A DNA stretch of 64,000 nt from Pipra filicauda (Eukaryota > Chordata > Aves > Passeriformes > Pipridae). The notes under the pieces were generated by a model, which saw nothing but the letters and a program-made list of their open reading frames with translations, was not told the origin of the DNA and ran no database searches. The stretch is taken from positions 8,773,799 to 8,837,798 of the forward strand of contig NW_024104532.1 of assembly GCF_003945595.2 (NCBI RefSeq), read 5' to 3'. Position numbers and translations under genes: made by a program. Every line of letters begins with the position of its first letter. Within the stretch, counting starts at the first letter, position 1. This document shows, one piece after another, positions 40,651-52,311 of the stretch.

Positions 40651-40972
40651 TGATAAAAGATCTTTTCACCCACATATCAATTTTACGAGTTGCCCACATA
40701 ACATCCTTTTGATAATGTTATTGAGGCTTTGGTTTCACTGCCACCCCAGTTCTGTTTTCTTGGCAAGCACCTCTACACTTATTTCAGTTATTAGCCATCA
40801 TGTAATACAAATTCAGCAGTATTTAAAAGAGTACTTTAATTTAGGCAGGTACTCATCTCTGTTTTTTCCTAAAGAAGGTTAATTTTATAATCATGAAATA
40901 TTGTGGATGGCCACTGATAGTGAGGTAGAAAAACTGGAGCTTTTCCACAGGTGTATAAATGGAGGTACTTAC

Positions 40973-41044
40973 AGCCGTTCCAGTTGTTTCAGATCCTGAA
41001 AAGCTCCACGTTCTATCACGCTAATCTGATTTTCTCCCAAGTGC
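40973..41044 (-). CDS. SLIT3: SLIT3 coding exon 3 (LRR of domain 1)
   Basis: This is the next LRR of the first Slit LRR domain on the minus strand. It reads [19 protein letters not shown] followed by QLERL and joins in frame to the exon at 43582-43653 through a split leucine codon. It is 72 nt long, phase 2 to phase 2, with acceptor TTGCAG and donor [22 protein letters not shown] decides the paralogue: SLIT3 has Gln in DLKQLERL and Val in VIERG, SLIT2 has [16 protein letters not shown], and SLIT1 has a more diverged segment (paralogue sequences from memory). The intron separating it from exon 2 is only 2,537 bp. The LRR shape (hydrophobic L/I positions, Asn in GENQI, Phe in GAF) is intact, with no stop or frameshift. 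Confidence 0.95.
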
Positions 41045-41443
41045 CTGCAATTCCAAAAATACCAGTTAATTTTAACACAATGAATACGAGCTTCCCCACT
41101 TCTCCTCACATGTTATAAAAGTGCTTTTCACAGAAGTATCAGTAACAGTTGGAACTGGAGATTATTTTAAAGCCTGGACAGAGCAGCACTGTTCTTCTTG
41201 GTCACTGAGAGGGAACTGCTCCAAAATCGCCTCCTTACTGCCAGATTTGTACACATTTTTGTTTCTAAACTTCTATAACCATAACCACCTTTGCTCAGAA
41301 AGGTGTTGGTCTAGAGCCTGGTTGTTACATCCTCAGTATGTTCCTCTGCAACATAACTGAGATACTGGAGCCCACAAGAGGAGCTCACTCAGTGCAGATG
41401 TACTTTTTGTGTCCAGACTTTGTTCTGCACAGATTTCAGGCTT

Positions 41444-41465
41444 TCTCCAGAGCAAACTCTGGAGA
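41444..41465. other. 9-bp perfect hairpin, 4-nt loop
   Basis: TCTCCAGAG (41444-41452) and CTCTGGAGA (41457-41465) pair exactly around a CAAA loop, in SLIT3 intron 2 about 400 bp upstream of exon 3 on the gene's strand. The stem is too short for a microRNA precursor. Confidence 0.6.
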
Positions 41466-43287
41466 ATCCAGAGGGATTCAATCTCCCCCAGAAACAGGGC
41501 CAAAGCAGCTCTGTGACACAACTTCAGGGTGTAAAATCACAAGGGACAAGTCCCAGCTTTCCACTTTGTCTGATCCTCTTTGCTCCACACCCTGAAACCA
41601 AGTTATAAGCAAAGGAGACTGACTTCTCTTTGATTTACAGTGTGCAGGGGATGACTGCTCATTTACACAGCAGAAATGCTCTGTGGGTGAAGTGGAAGCC
41701 AAGGAATAGATACCAACAGTCCCACTGAGCTGAGCTTTTCCCTCCCTTGGTGCTGCCTTGCAGCACAGCCCCATTTCTGCCTCTGTAAGAGCACTTGGGT
41801 GCAGGGACTAAACATCTCTGAATGTTCCATGTGGTTTTAGCTAAAGCTAAGAAGGAAGAACTTCACACACAGTAAGTGTGGGCTCAGTGAAGACCAGGGA
41901 AAAAGGGCTCTCCTTGCCTGTTCTCAACAGCCACTCCTCTGCCCTCAGTTCTCCGAGGATGCTCAGAGCTGTTCAACAGGAGAGCAGCACAGAGGACAGG
42001 CAGCAAGAGAGTGTTCCACAGCTAAGACCATGTAGGAAGGTCAAAAAAACAAAACTGAAAAAAATCCAAACACATGAACCAAAAAGGTTGCTAAAAGGAG
42101 GGAGAGGAAAAACTGCCCAAGGAAAAAAGATGGAGCTATGAGGGATAAAAGGAAAAGGTGCACAAAGGAATATTTTCCATGCTGCTTGTTTGAGACCAGA
42201 AGAGTTTTTTTTCTGTCTGTTCTATGAGTTGTTGCAGGTCACTTGTATCTAGTCCTCATTCTGATGTCTGCAAACAGGACTAGGATACCTGTTTAGGATC
42301 ACTGGGACAGGCTGCATGTTTCTGTGCTTCCCACCATACCCCCAACATACACAGGGGGGGGAAAAAAAGAGGGACAATAGGGGTTTAGTAATGTAGAATT
42401 CCAGAATTATGAATAAGAACTAAAAAAATGAAGAAAAATCTGAAAAAATCCCAATGAATTCTGTGGCAAACACCACACTACTGCAAGGCTGAACAAACGA
42501 GTTATGTAAACTTGTAACGAACATAGGACAAAAAAATTCATATAAAAAAAGGCAGCTGTACATTTTGCTTATTGTTAAGGGCATAAATGACTGCAGCAGC
42601 GTTAGACAATGTCTGACAGTATAAAAACCCAACGAAAACAAAACAACTACTGGCATTAATATAGTATAGTTCATGTATTTTAATAGACTCCCAAAATGGT
42701 ATTGACAGTTGGGATGGGAGCCAAGGAAATCTAAACAACTCCACTGCTAGAGATGAGAGAAACATCACAGGAACACAAAGTCTTCCAATACATTTGAAGG
42801 GTTTCCTTAGTATATGACAAGTTGTTCAAAAGCCTTAAGGTAGCAGAAGAAATGACTTGCCTTTTCCTTTGCAGGACTTAAATAATTAATTGAATTATCA
42901 CTAAATGACTGTGACAGTTCAACTATTGCAGTTTTAAGGACTTATTTTAGAAGCTACTCAAAGGACAACTTAGTGGTGCTGTTTGAGATTCAGGTAACAG
43001 AAAATAGGAAACCAGGAATGACAAATTCCTGTTTCCCCTTTCAATGTTCAAGGCCCATGTAGGAGCGTGGTTAAGCTCTTGACTGATACTTTGAGATCAT
43101 GAGACAGCACTACCTAAAATACTTGTATCACTGCATACTAGACTAAAAAAATTCACAGGTTTCCTTGTGTACAACTTCTACAGCTCTCCTTAATGAACTC
43201 CTGCAAAATCTTCTGCAAAAGTGCTATTAATGGCACTGTACCTTAAAGTGACCAAAATCTCAAAGTCCTATTTGCTAGTGTTTCAAT

Positions 43288-43311
43288 ATCATTGATTTAT
43301 GCATCAATGAT
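43288..43311. other. 9-bp inverted repeat with HOX/PBX-like core
   Basis: ATCATTGAT (43288-43296) and ATCAATGAT (43303-43311) pair exactly around TTATGC. The left arm plus loop reads TGATTTATG, resembling a PBX-posterior HOX composite site. It lies about 270 bp downstream of exon 2 on the gene's strand. Confidence 0.5.
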
Positions 43312-43581
43312 TGTATAGTGGACAAAGTTTTTACCACAGGATTTATTAAAAGCCAGTAGGAAAGAATTAAATAGCTCTGAAACTGCACTCACTTTAGCAC
43401 AGAACTAAAATTTACTGTTTCACATCACAAACTGTTCCAGTTGCCTGGTTTAAAAGAACAACAACTGAATAATATGCAGAAATTACCACCATTTGCTCTC
43501 TAGAGTTATGGACATCTCAGTAGTAACACCCTAAAACAGTCTTGTAAAAGAAAAAAAAGACAAATTCTGTGTTATACTCAC

Positions 43582-43653
43582 AAGACACGAAGGTTCTTCA
43601 GCCCCGTGAAGTCCGTCTTCGTGATTCTTGTGATATTGTTTTTTTCTAGATCA
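43582..43653 (-). CDS. SLIT3: SLIT3 coding exon 2 (LRR of domain 1)
   Basis: This internal exon of a Slit axon-guidance ligand encodes one leucine-rich repeat of the N-terminal LRR domain. Slits are secreted glycoproteins that bind ROBO receptors. Read on the minus strand it gives [15 protein letters not shown] followed by TGLKNLRV, with split leucine codons at both ends. The exon is exactly 72 nt, in phase 2 at both edges, as usual for Slit LRR exons. The acceptor is a strong pyrimidine tract ending CCTCTGCAG and the donor is GTGAGT. The NITRITK and GLKNLRVL strings match vertebrate SLIT3 as I remember it (SLIT1 has ITRIHK and GLKQLRVL). Glu-Lys at the third and fourth positions, where human SLIT3 has Asp-Arg, is likely a lineage difference. 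Calling it exon 2 assumes the usual Slit gene structure, with exon 1 carrying the signal peptide and cysteine cap. Confidence 0.93.
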
Positions 43654-46600
43654 CTGCAGAGGAAAAAGAAAGCAGCATTCAGGCACTATAACTGACACCC
43701 AAGTTTCCATTAGCAGAAAGTATTTCAGTCACTGGAGCATCTCCCAGCCGCTCATATTGTACAAATGAACATTTCCATTAAAACCTCAAAAAGCAAGTCA
43801 TCAATCCCGATGCATTTTGTCTCCTCCTCTATGTTGCTCTCATATACGAAGATTCTTCCACTTTTATTTCTAGTTTTGATGCTCACTAAAAGCTTCTTTC
43901 TCCCTCCAAGGCTACAATCTTGTAAGAAGCTGCATATATTCAAGACCCAATTGGTATAATACAGCTGAAACATGAGTCCTAGGCCCCTAAATTAAGCTCA
44001 GACTTTGAGGTTATTCTAAAACCAAGTGAGTCCAACCTGCTGCAGAAACTTAGGCCACACAGAGCTTGAAGTGAGGACAAGTTAGTTCAGTGACCCTTAA
44101 GTGCAGTCCTACTCAGATGACTGGAATATTTACTGGTGAAATAGGTCCAAGTTTGCCACTTTCTTTAACAGGATTAAAGCAGTATGTGATACATTAGAGT
44201 AGAGATAAAGTGTTTAATAATATTGGATTCTACTTCTGATGGGTTTTGATAGACATCAAAACAATACTAATAAAATCCTTAAGTCATAAAATGGTTTAAG
44301 GATAGATATTATAAAGTTTAAGAGTTTATGCATCTTAGCACAGGACATATTCCTAGAATACAAGAAGCACACTCTCCTGTCAGGAAGACATTTTCTTTAG
44401 CACAGATGGAAAGTAAGGAGGGAAAGATCTACAATTTAGCTATATGAACAAGACAGCCAGTATCCTTATTTGCCTTATGTCAACTATATTTAAAAAAGAT
44501 CCATTGAAGAAAAAAAAAAAAAACACAAAGCATCTATAGGGCACTTTCACTGCCTGCACCAACATTCTCTTCCATTTGTCTTTATCCTTGCCATTAAATC
44601 ATACTTTTTACCTTTGAATCACTGCCTACATTTTCCAGATTTTCCAGCCTAATTTCCTCTTCTGTTCTCAGTTCAGTCCTTCCCCCCTGGTGCATCATTA
44701 ACCACTCACTGGTGCCCCAGCGTGAGCTGACTGCAGGGAGCATTGCAAACAATTACATCTGGAGCAAGCAACGCATAAAATAGCCTGTGTTGGACTTGTA
44801 TATTGTTCCCCACCTGCTTTCCATGGCATTCCATCACAAGGTTTCCCTTGCCTTTATCTCAGAGAAGCTCTAGCAAAGCATGGCACTAAGCTGGTTGGAA
44901 TTCTGAGGCAGGCAGGAGCCAGCCAAGGTGTACAGGGCAACACAGTGTCAGTGGCCACAGGTTTTGTGCATTTTGGTAAGACTTGATCACCAGCCCAGTT
45001 TTACTCAGTTTGAACAAGGGCATGAAGAACTTCCATTCCCGCCACATACACAGCAATCTCTCCACCACACTACCCCTCCTGCCCAGCCCCAGACACCAAT
45101 CCCACACATCAGCACTGTTCCTCTCTGCTTTCAGCCCCAAGGACACTCAACATCCTCCCCCTGGTGAAATCTGCAGCTCCCTAATCTGAAAAAAACTTTA
45201 ACATTCCCTGATCAATACATATCTTGAGATTGCTTTTTCCTCTACTCCTGCAGACTGGCACAGTCTATACTGTACATATAATATCAATTCTATTACTCCT
45301 TTGCAAAGGTTATTATCTAAGTCAGAGTCTTCCATTTCTGTCAGTCAAATTACTTGCACAAAGGTCTAACTTCAGCAGAGCCATTCTTCATGAAGATGAC
45401 TTCCCCAAAACCATTTTGATTTAATTGCTGCCTCTGTTTTAAAAAAAGTGTTTACCACCTTTTGAACATTGACCCTTTCCAGCATGTTTTTCCTCAAGGC
45501 TTATCTGCCATTTGAAGAAAACCAGAGTAAAACTGTGATGAACTACTGTGTAAAACTTCCTCCTGCAGCTCACAGTAGGTGTAACCCTGGCTGCAGAGCA
45601 GCAGATTGCCACAGGTTACCCCATTACTCAATTAAACTTTGTGACTCTGAAGTTACTGAACCTATGCAGACATTAGTGGTTTACAGCTGGTATTTGTGGG
45701 CAACGTAATATTTTATGTTTCCTTTATAAAGTTTGGCAGCTGATTATGGGCTCACCAGTGGGTTTCAACTACAAAGAGCTAAACCTTAACGTGCAACCTT
45801 GGTTGGCTTTCAAACCCATCAGGGTTCAAAAGGACTGTTGGAACCAAAAGGATTTCTTGGAAAAGAAATCAGCTGAGTCAAAGATAGGAGGAAAATAATA
45901 CTGTAAAGGTGAATTTAACAGATATCCACATCCAGATAAAATAATTCTACATAAAACTCTTATTGTGCAGAATTCCTGCGTTTTGGACACAATGTGGGGC
46001 CAAGCAGACCTTGGATCTTACTCAACATATCTACCTCACTCCACACATACACAAGCCCAGCTACTACTCTGTCATTTCACATTCAAATAATATTGCCTCA
46101 TCACCTGAGAATATCTAAGAAAACTCCATTAAAGAATACAGGTCTCTTGTGGAATGTCAGCAGCCAGGTTGGTATCACTCACTTGAAAAGAAATCAGAAC
46201 TGTCATCTATACCAGCTCTAATAAAGCACTTGGTATTAAGTCTCTCTTGTCAAACCATTTTCTAATTTATTTTTTTTTTTAGGATAAAACATGTGAAGGT
46301 CAATGCAGGTGTAGTGGCAGCTTCAAGAAAACAGATGTGGAAAGAATCATTTAAACGGGAATAGAAACATGAACTGGACTAGAACGGTACCAGACCTCAT
46401 GAAAATGAGTTCAGATGAACTATTAAAGGGAGTTTTACTCATAAACATGTCCTGCTAGGTTCCAATAACAATTTAATCCAATACATATTTTGTAGATGCT
46501 GAAGACTGAGTCACACAATATACACACTTATTATAAACAGGGATGCTTGGAGCAACTGGAGCAAATCCTGCTTCATCACAAGAACTCCTCTGAATTGCTT

Positions 46601-47119
46601 CATCTTTCACTCTTCTCTAAAGACAACCAAGTGAATTTAAGACAGACTTTTAAAGTACCAACATTCTCTGGAGCAGGCCAGGAGTACACAGATTTCCTCT
46701 GCTACATGACTTAAATTTCAGCTGATGATGACTCTGCTCAGCCACTCAGCTCTTCCAAAACATCCAGACACTGATCTCAGCCCCCACCCTCGTCCTTGGT
46801 CTGGATAAAGTTTATGATTTGAGAAGTAAATCCACTTGCCACTTCACACTTTGTGCTTCAGCCTTCCAGACTCACATACCTTGGCAAATCCACACCCTCA
46901 TCCTGGCCAGCTCTGAGCCTCTGCTCCTCTGACGTACAAGATCAGAATTGAGTTTGACACCACATCACCTCCACAATGAACATCACAGCTCTGACAGAAG
47001 AGCCAACAGCAACAGCCATCAGATGCTGAAGTCTTGCACAATCTTCAGCTCAATAACTCAGTAGTTACATATAAATAAAAATGCCTTATAGAAAATTCAA
47101 ATCCTTTTATATACACAAG

Positions 47120-47177
47120 GATGCAAAAATTCAAATCAACACTACTAAGATGCAAAATTTCAAAGCAACACCAGTAA
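47120..47177. repeat. 29-bp tandem duplication
   Basis: Two adjacent units start GATGCAAAA and agree at 25 of 29 positions. Divergence suggests it is older than the 27176 duplication. Confidence 0.85.
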
Positions 47178-48884
47178 TAGCGAGTTCCTATTACAATCAG
47201 ATGTCATTTTGCTACTTGCTGGGCCCTCTCTGAATTACAGTCTGCAAGATAATCTGAAATTTGGGCCCTGATCAGAGTTGTGAATCTTAAGCATGCCCAG
47301 GTGAATTCCTAAAATAATTCCTCAGCTCTTCCAAGACTAGAGGTTTGGAGTTTTCTGATCAACTGCCCATTTTGGAGTTACCTCTGGCTGCCCAGTTATG
47401 CTTTTCCAGGCACACAGAAGGCAAATTCAAAAGTCTTACTAAAGCATATAAACCAGTTTTCTCTCTGTACAGCTCTGTAATGGTTTGGTTTGAAGCCCCT
47501 CATATATGGGCACTGTACAAGTTCACAGGTGAACAAAATACTCTCAACCCTGATGTTCCTACTGCAAGTGGTGTATTTGCTCTAAACAAGCTTCTACTTT
47601 GTACATTTATTTTTAAGTTACAAATTTTTTTCTGGTCTGAAAAACCATCTGACTTCAGAGCTAACCCTGTTAGCTTCTGGTCAGAAAAGAAGCTGCTTAA
47701 ATTTAGTTCCCCTTCAAGAAGAAACAGAATAATTGCATTTGGTTAAGGCCATTTCTTGTCACTAAGTGTTCTAGAGCAACTAAGTTTTCCTCTATTTTCA
47801 GGGAACCTTCAGGTGCCAATCTGGCAAACACAGTGGCATTCCTAACAACAAAACTGAACATCTCTGATGCCCAGTAATTTCAGGGCAGTAGCTGATTTTG
47901 CATTTCAGTGACAAACACAAGTCCTAGACGGGCAGTATTTCAGAAAATATTTATTAATTCGTTTTTCTTTAACTTAAGAAGACATTACACAAAACAAGAC
48001 TGCAGACAAAGTGAAAATATCTGAGGAGAAGGAGCACTAGACCTCATTGAAGTCCTTAGATATTTGATTGTTTATATTAATAAAGAATTCAATAATAGCA
48101 GTAGAGAAACTGTATTTAAGGAAAAATTAACTGCCATAGACTTCAAAAGACAGCTCTTACCCAAGTTAAACAGCACTAGGATTCTTTCCTGTCCAACTGC
48201 TTCCCAAGTAAGGTAAATATTCATTTTGAGTCATAGAATCTCAAACAACGTTTAGTTTCTGTTCCTGCTGAGTTTTCAAAGTGGCTGCCACACACCAGTT
48301 CAAAGCTACACACACAGGTCACATTTGGGACAAACAAATCAGCACAGAACCCAGTGCTCTGAAAGGAATCTTGATTAAACCAACCCTCCCTGTAATCTGC
48401 AGGGAAGGTGCATTTCTCTTCATCTCATTTTTGGTATTTTCCAAGAAGGAATGCATAAATTTTTTCTGTCACACATGACAATGCACCTAAGAATTAATAA
48501 AAACCTCTCTTGTCCCCTAAGAGCCAACAGATCAGGATCCAAGACACCATCCAGAACTCCCATCCAAACAAACCTCACCTGGAACACAAGTCATGGAACA
48601 CCCAGAAGTTCATGAAGAACAGAAGAAAAACGATTTTCTGAGACATTTAAGAGCATCTGTTTTGAGGTTATAGCACACATTCTTCGCTATGAATAATTTG
48701 TAATACATTCCAAGGGATTTTATTTTAAATGATAAATCAACATTCAAAACGTGGCAGCTAAAATTCCAGTGATAGCGATTGAACCTGGATTCCTGAATCC
48801 GAGTAGCTACTGATATTTTTCATTAGCCCAATTCCTCCACATGTTCTTGGGAAACAGGGATTTTCCTGTGCCATGGCATTATTA

Positions 48885-48945
48885 AAGGACTCTGTGATCC
48901 CTGTGGGTCCATTCCAACACAGAATATTCTGTGATTCTGTGACTG
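48885..48945 (+). mobile_element. CR1 3' end fragment
   Basis: This is a short CR1 tail in plus orientation. The text GATCCCTGTGGGTCCATTCC, then AACACAGAATATTCTGTG, ends in two copies of ATTCTGTG (48926-48941), the short tandem octamer that terminates avian CR1 elements. The 5' limit is unclear because only about 60 bp are recognisable. Confidence 0.8.
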
Positions 48946-49157
48946 TGTCCACCCAAACCAGCTGGAATGACAGCTGAGTCAGCCCACAAACGTTTTCCTG
49001 TCGGATTTGTTTTCCAGCCCCCAGTCACCATGCCAGGTAACCATGAACACAAACACTCAGCACCTGAGCTGGAAGAAACCTGCATTTTTCACAGGTAATG
49101 CATGTTTTCCACCACTGACCTGGCTACCTACTGCACTCTAGAAACTTAGAGCCATAA

Positions 49158-49200
49158 GAAACATCTTCTTCATTTTTAGGAACACCTTCTTGATTTTTAG
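49158..49200. repeat. 21/22-bp tandem duplication
   Basis: GAAACATCTTCTTCATTTTT and GAACACCTTCTTGATTTTT, each followed by AG, lie head to tail. No gene context. Confidence 0.75.
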
Positions 49201-50289
49201 GAAAGTCACTGTAGAGCTGGAGGCAAAAAGCTGTTCAGTAAAGCCTCCTCTCTTGAGTGCTTTAGTTTGGGAACACACCAAGAACCATAACCAGTAAAAG
49301 GACAAAAATCCACTCCCATGTGTGAATGTACCCACAGAGTAGCTTTTGGCTGCCCTTTGCAGTCTTTACACACCCAGTATCTGTTTTATTATTTTAACCA
49401 TTTTCCAGGATTTCTGCTATGCAGCTAATTTGCCTTTAATGGCTGTGGACTGCCACTAGCCTCTTAACCTTAAATGACCATATTCCCTATAGGAAGCACT
49501 TGGCAATTCTCCTATGCCTTCAGTCCAAGAACTTCAAAGTTACTGTGATAAACTACTCAATTATAACGCTACCCTGAAGCCCTCTGGCAGCACAATCTGC
49601 ATATCTTCAGATTTAACATATTTTGCAATGCAGGAAATGAATTCCTGGGACTGGATTTTATGAAACACACAAATTCCAGTAGTTTCCAAGTCACATGGGC
49701 AAGTATGAACATCACTTGTAAAGAAAGACAACAACTTCAAAATCAAATTCAGCTGAAGCAATTTCATTTTTTAAAAAAAATACATTTTGACTCTATAAGC
49801 CTTAAGTGATTTTTTTATTCTTAAACAGTTGACTTAGAAAAAGAATTTCTCATGCTCCTTTGCAGAGTTCTTGAAAGACTGGCACACTCTGAACACTTCA
49901 ACATCATCCAGTTCTTCGGAAGAAAAAGATTTAAAGCCCTCCATGTAGCATGTGACAAATGAACAGAGGATGAGAGAGCTGCTGAACTTAAATAAAAGGT
50001 TAAGGGGAGATCTTAAATTACCTGGTTTGTAGGAGAAAACAGACCACCCCTCGCCTGATCTGCAGTAAGAATAAGTCATGGGTGGAGGAACACTAGCAGA
50101 GAAAACACAACCACCAGAGTTCTTGAAAAGATTCCTAAATATCCTGCACAGCTTCAGCAACAACTGCACAGAGTATCTGCACAGTTATGCTGGGATCCAG
50201 CAGTTTGGGGATCTTAAGCCAGAATATCAATTAACTCAGAGTTCGACACTTAATAATTTCTGCTGTAGTTGTTGGACAGCACCACATGA

Positions 50290-50520
50290 CACCGGATAGT
50301 TTCAGCCCCCAGGAAAATTGAATTAGTAATTAAATAGCCACCCAGCAGCTGGAGTGTGCAAACCCTGTGCTGCAGTCCCTCCCACCTCTGTAACACACCT
50401 CCACGACAAGGCTTTTAATGCAAAAAAGGGAGATCGTTCGTTGTGATTACAGAGGCTGTCAGGTATGAGTCAGACTGTTTTCTTTCTGGCTGAACAATGG
50501 GAAAAGGGATCCTAGAGGTT
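50290..50520. promoter_or_regulatory. Candidate regulatory cluster in intron 1
   Basis: The segment combines a TAATTA homeodomain core (50327-50332), an E-box CAGCTG (50346-50351), a consensus AP-1 site TGAGTCA (50466-50472) and a SOX-like AACAATGG (50493-50500), with no repeat sequence. Each site alone is common by chance; the cluster is the only evidence. Confidence 0.25.
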
Positions 50521-51249
50521 AAGTGCCCTAATTTTGCGAATAAGCTCTCCATTCCCAAGTCCATTACAGCGGTGCTTGGTTAATAACACACATTTTAGTG
50601 TCCAAATGATCTGGAACTGCTTGCAGGTGACACACTTCTGTCCTCATCCTCATAAAAATAAGAAAAAAAAAAAGTTATCTGGCAAGCTACAGATGTTAAA
50701 AAACATCAAGAAAAAAAAAAACCCAAACCTACTTTTTGCAGCTTGTGCAGTGGCTGAATTTCCAGTTGAGCAGACTCATGTGGAAGTCATACCTAAGGCC
50801 CACAGAGAGCAGCATAATGGATTGAGTAATTCAAGTACTCTGCTTCTTCCAAGGAAATACATGTTTGTCTCAGCCTGCAGGAATTCCTGTCTAATTATTA
50901 GAGTTTGCAGGTTTGATTATACAGAAAGGAAATGTTATGCCGACAGAATAATGCTGAACAGTACATTTTACACTCCTCTGTCCTTCACCTCTGTTCCCAA
51001 ACTCCTGTAGCTACTCTTGATGTGTCCCAGATCTCACCTGGCAGTGTCACCTGTGCCCTTGTGGAAGACAAAGAGAGTCTGTAAAGAGAATTAAACAGGT
51101 GTAGGTTGTACTGGCACTACCTCATGTGCCAGTTCACACCTTGGGTAAAGGGGCATCTCAGACAGAGCTCCAGCACAGGAGAGGGGGAACACACAGTTCA
51201 CAGAGCACAGAAACATTGCCCAGACATGAAGGGATGGTAAGAGGAAGGT

Positions 51250-52311
51250 CAAAGCTCAGCTGGAGCTCAAACTGGCAAGGGACATCAAGAAAAGCTTCCA
51301 GCAGAGCTAGAATAAATAATAAACAAGATGTGATGGTTTAGTGACAGAGCAGGTGCTCAAAGCCCTCTCTGAGCTGAGTCTTCACTGACACACTCTCAAG
51401 TCTTTGTGTTCAAGGAGGAGAGAACAGGCAGTAGTAGCAGAGGATCAAGTCAAGCATCACCTAAAAAATCCTGACCCACATGAGCCTGTGGGAAGACACG
51501 ATGGATCTGCTGGTGCAGAGATCTGGCTGATACAGCACAGCCTTGCTGTGACATCTCTGATCCAGGCAAATACTACCTTTGCCTTGAAAAAAGTCTAGAA
51601 GCAGGACATGGCAAAGTGCAGACTGGGCAGCAGCAGCCTGTTGTTACTGGGAAAGTCAGTGCAAATACCACGGGAAGAAATTTCTGGGCCAAGAGAAGAG
51701 AAGTTGGCTGAGAAAAGGCACAGATCCACCAAAGTTAAATCATGTTTGAGCAACCTGACTGCCTTCTGTACTGAAAAAACAGCTCTGGATTAATAGAGAA
51801 GAGGCTCTTTCTCAACCACACAGTGAAAGCTGAGTCCAGTTTGGGGCCCTTCTGTCCATGAAAGATCCCAATGGACTTGAGCAAGGCCTGGAAGATACCA
51901 CTGAAGTGATCAAGGGGCTTGACTACAAAAGCTGGGTCTAAGGGAGCTCAGCTTGTCTGGTCTGGAGAAGGGCAGGCTTTGGGTATGGAAGAGCAGCTTC
52001 CAACACCTCCAGAGGGGTCAGTCTGGAACCAGAGGGCTTTTCAGAAAAGCAGGGCTTTTCAGTGAGGTCCAACACAGGGGAAGGGATACAATGATCATAA
52101 CCTGAAAATTAGGAGATTCTGGCTGTTCATGAAAAAACCTCATTGCTGTCAGGACAGTCAAGCTGAGGAACAGGTTTCATAAAGGTGCTGTGGCTTTCAA
52201 GACCCAGCTGGACACCTTCCTGCCCAAATTCCATGCTCTGCTTTGAGCAGAGGATGGACCAGCAGACCTCCTGAAGTCCCTTCAAACCTTAAAGATTGTA
52301 TAGTCCTACCT
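51250..52311 (+). mobile_element. CR1 LINE copy, 5'-truncated and internally deleted
   Basis: This is an avian CR1 retroposon in plus orientation. Recognisable pieces appear in consensus order: a CTCAAACTGGCAAGGGACAT segment near 51265, a reverse-transcriptase relic around 51480-51540, and TCATGTTTGAGCAACCTGAC near 51740. After an apparent deletion of much of the RT comes the 3' part: GGGAGCTCAGCTTGTCTGGT near 51942, then AAGACCCAGCTGGACACCTT near 52199, AGCAGACCTCCTGAAGTCCC near 52260, and a weak tail about 52290-52311. The reading frame is broken by many stops, so it cannot move on its own. Its orientation is opposite to SLIT3. Confidence 0.85.

Larger units (their letters stand above)
21032..40972 (-). 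other. SLIT3: SLIT3 intron 3
   Basis: This 19,941-bp intron between exons 3 and 4 is mostly AT-rich, apparently single-copy DNA. It holds a coding-like block (25300-25650), a diverged direct repeat (37083-37209 and 37702-37828), an LTR-like stretch (37829-38160) and decayed TA-rich simple repeats (about 25985-26157, 39572-39595 and 40602-40650). No LRR exon or conserved RNA gene was recognised elsewhere in it. Confidence 0.85.
41045..43581 (-). other. SLIT3: SLIT3 intron 2
   Basis: This 2,537-bp intron lies between exons 2 and 3 and is bounded by GTGAGT and TTGCAG on the minus strand. The part at about 41300-42150 is richer in G and C than the rest and holds several overlapping open frames on both strands, none with a recognisable domain. 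It also holds a perfect 9-bp hairpin (41444-41465) and a perfect inverted repeat with HOX-like sequence (43288-43311), listed separately. I see no further exon. Confidence 0.85.

Noticed and set aside
44886..45189. GC-richer segment with three overlapping frames
   Set aside because: The frames are mutually antisense or shifted, with no splice or domain support.
48228..48262. TCATAGAATCTCAAA, resembling a CR1 3' end
   Set aside because: Only about 12 bases resemble the CR1 tail and the neighbouring sequence does not continue the match.
50534..51010. Longest open frame in the window (158 codons, plus)
   Set aside because: Its translation has long lysine runs from A-tracts and no domain; AT-rich intron of this size gives such frames by chance.
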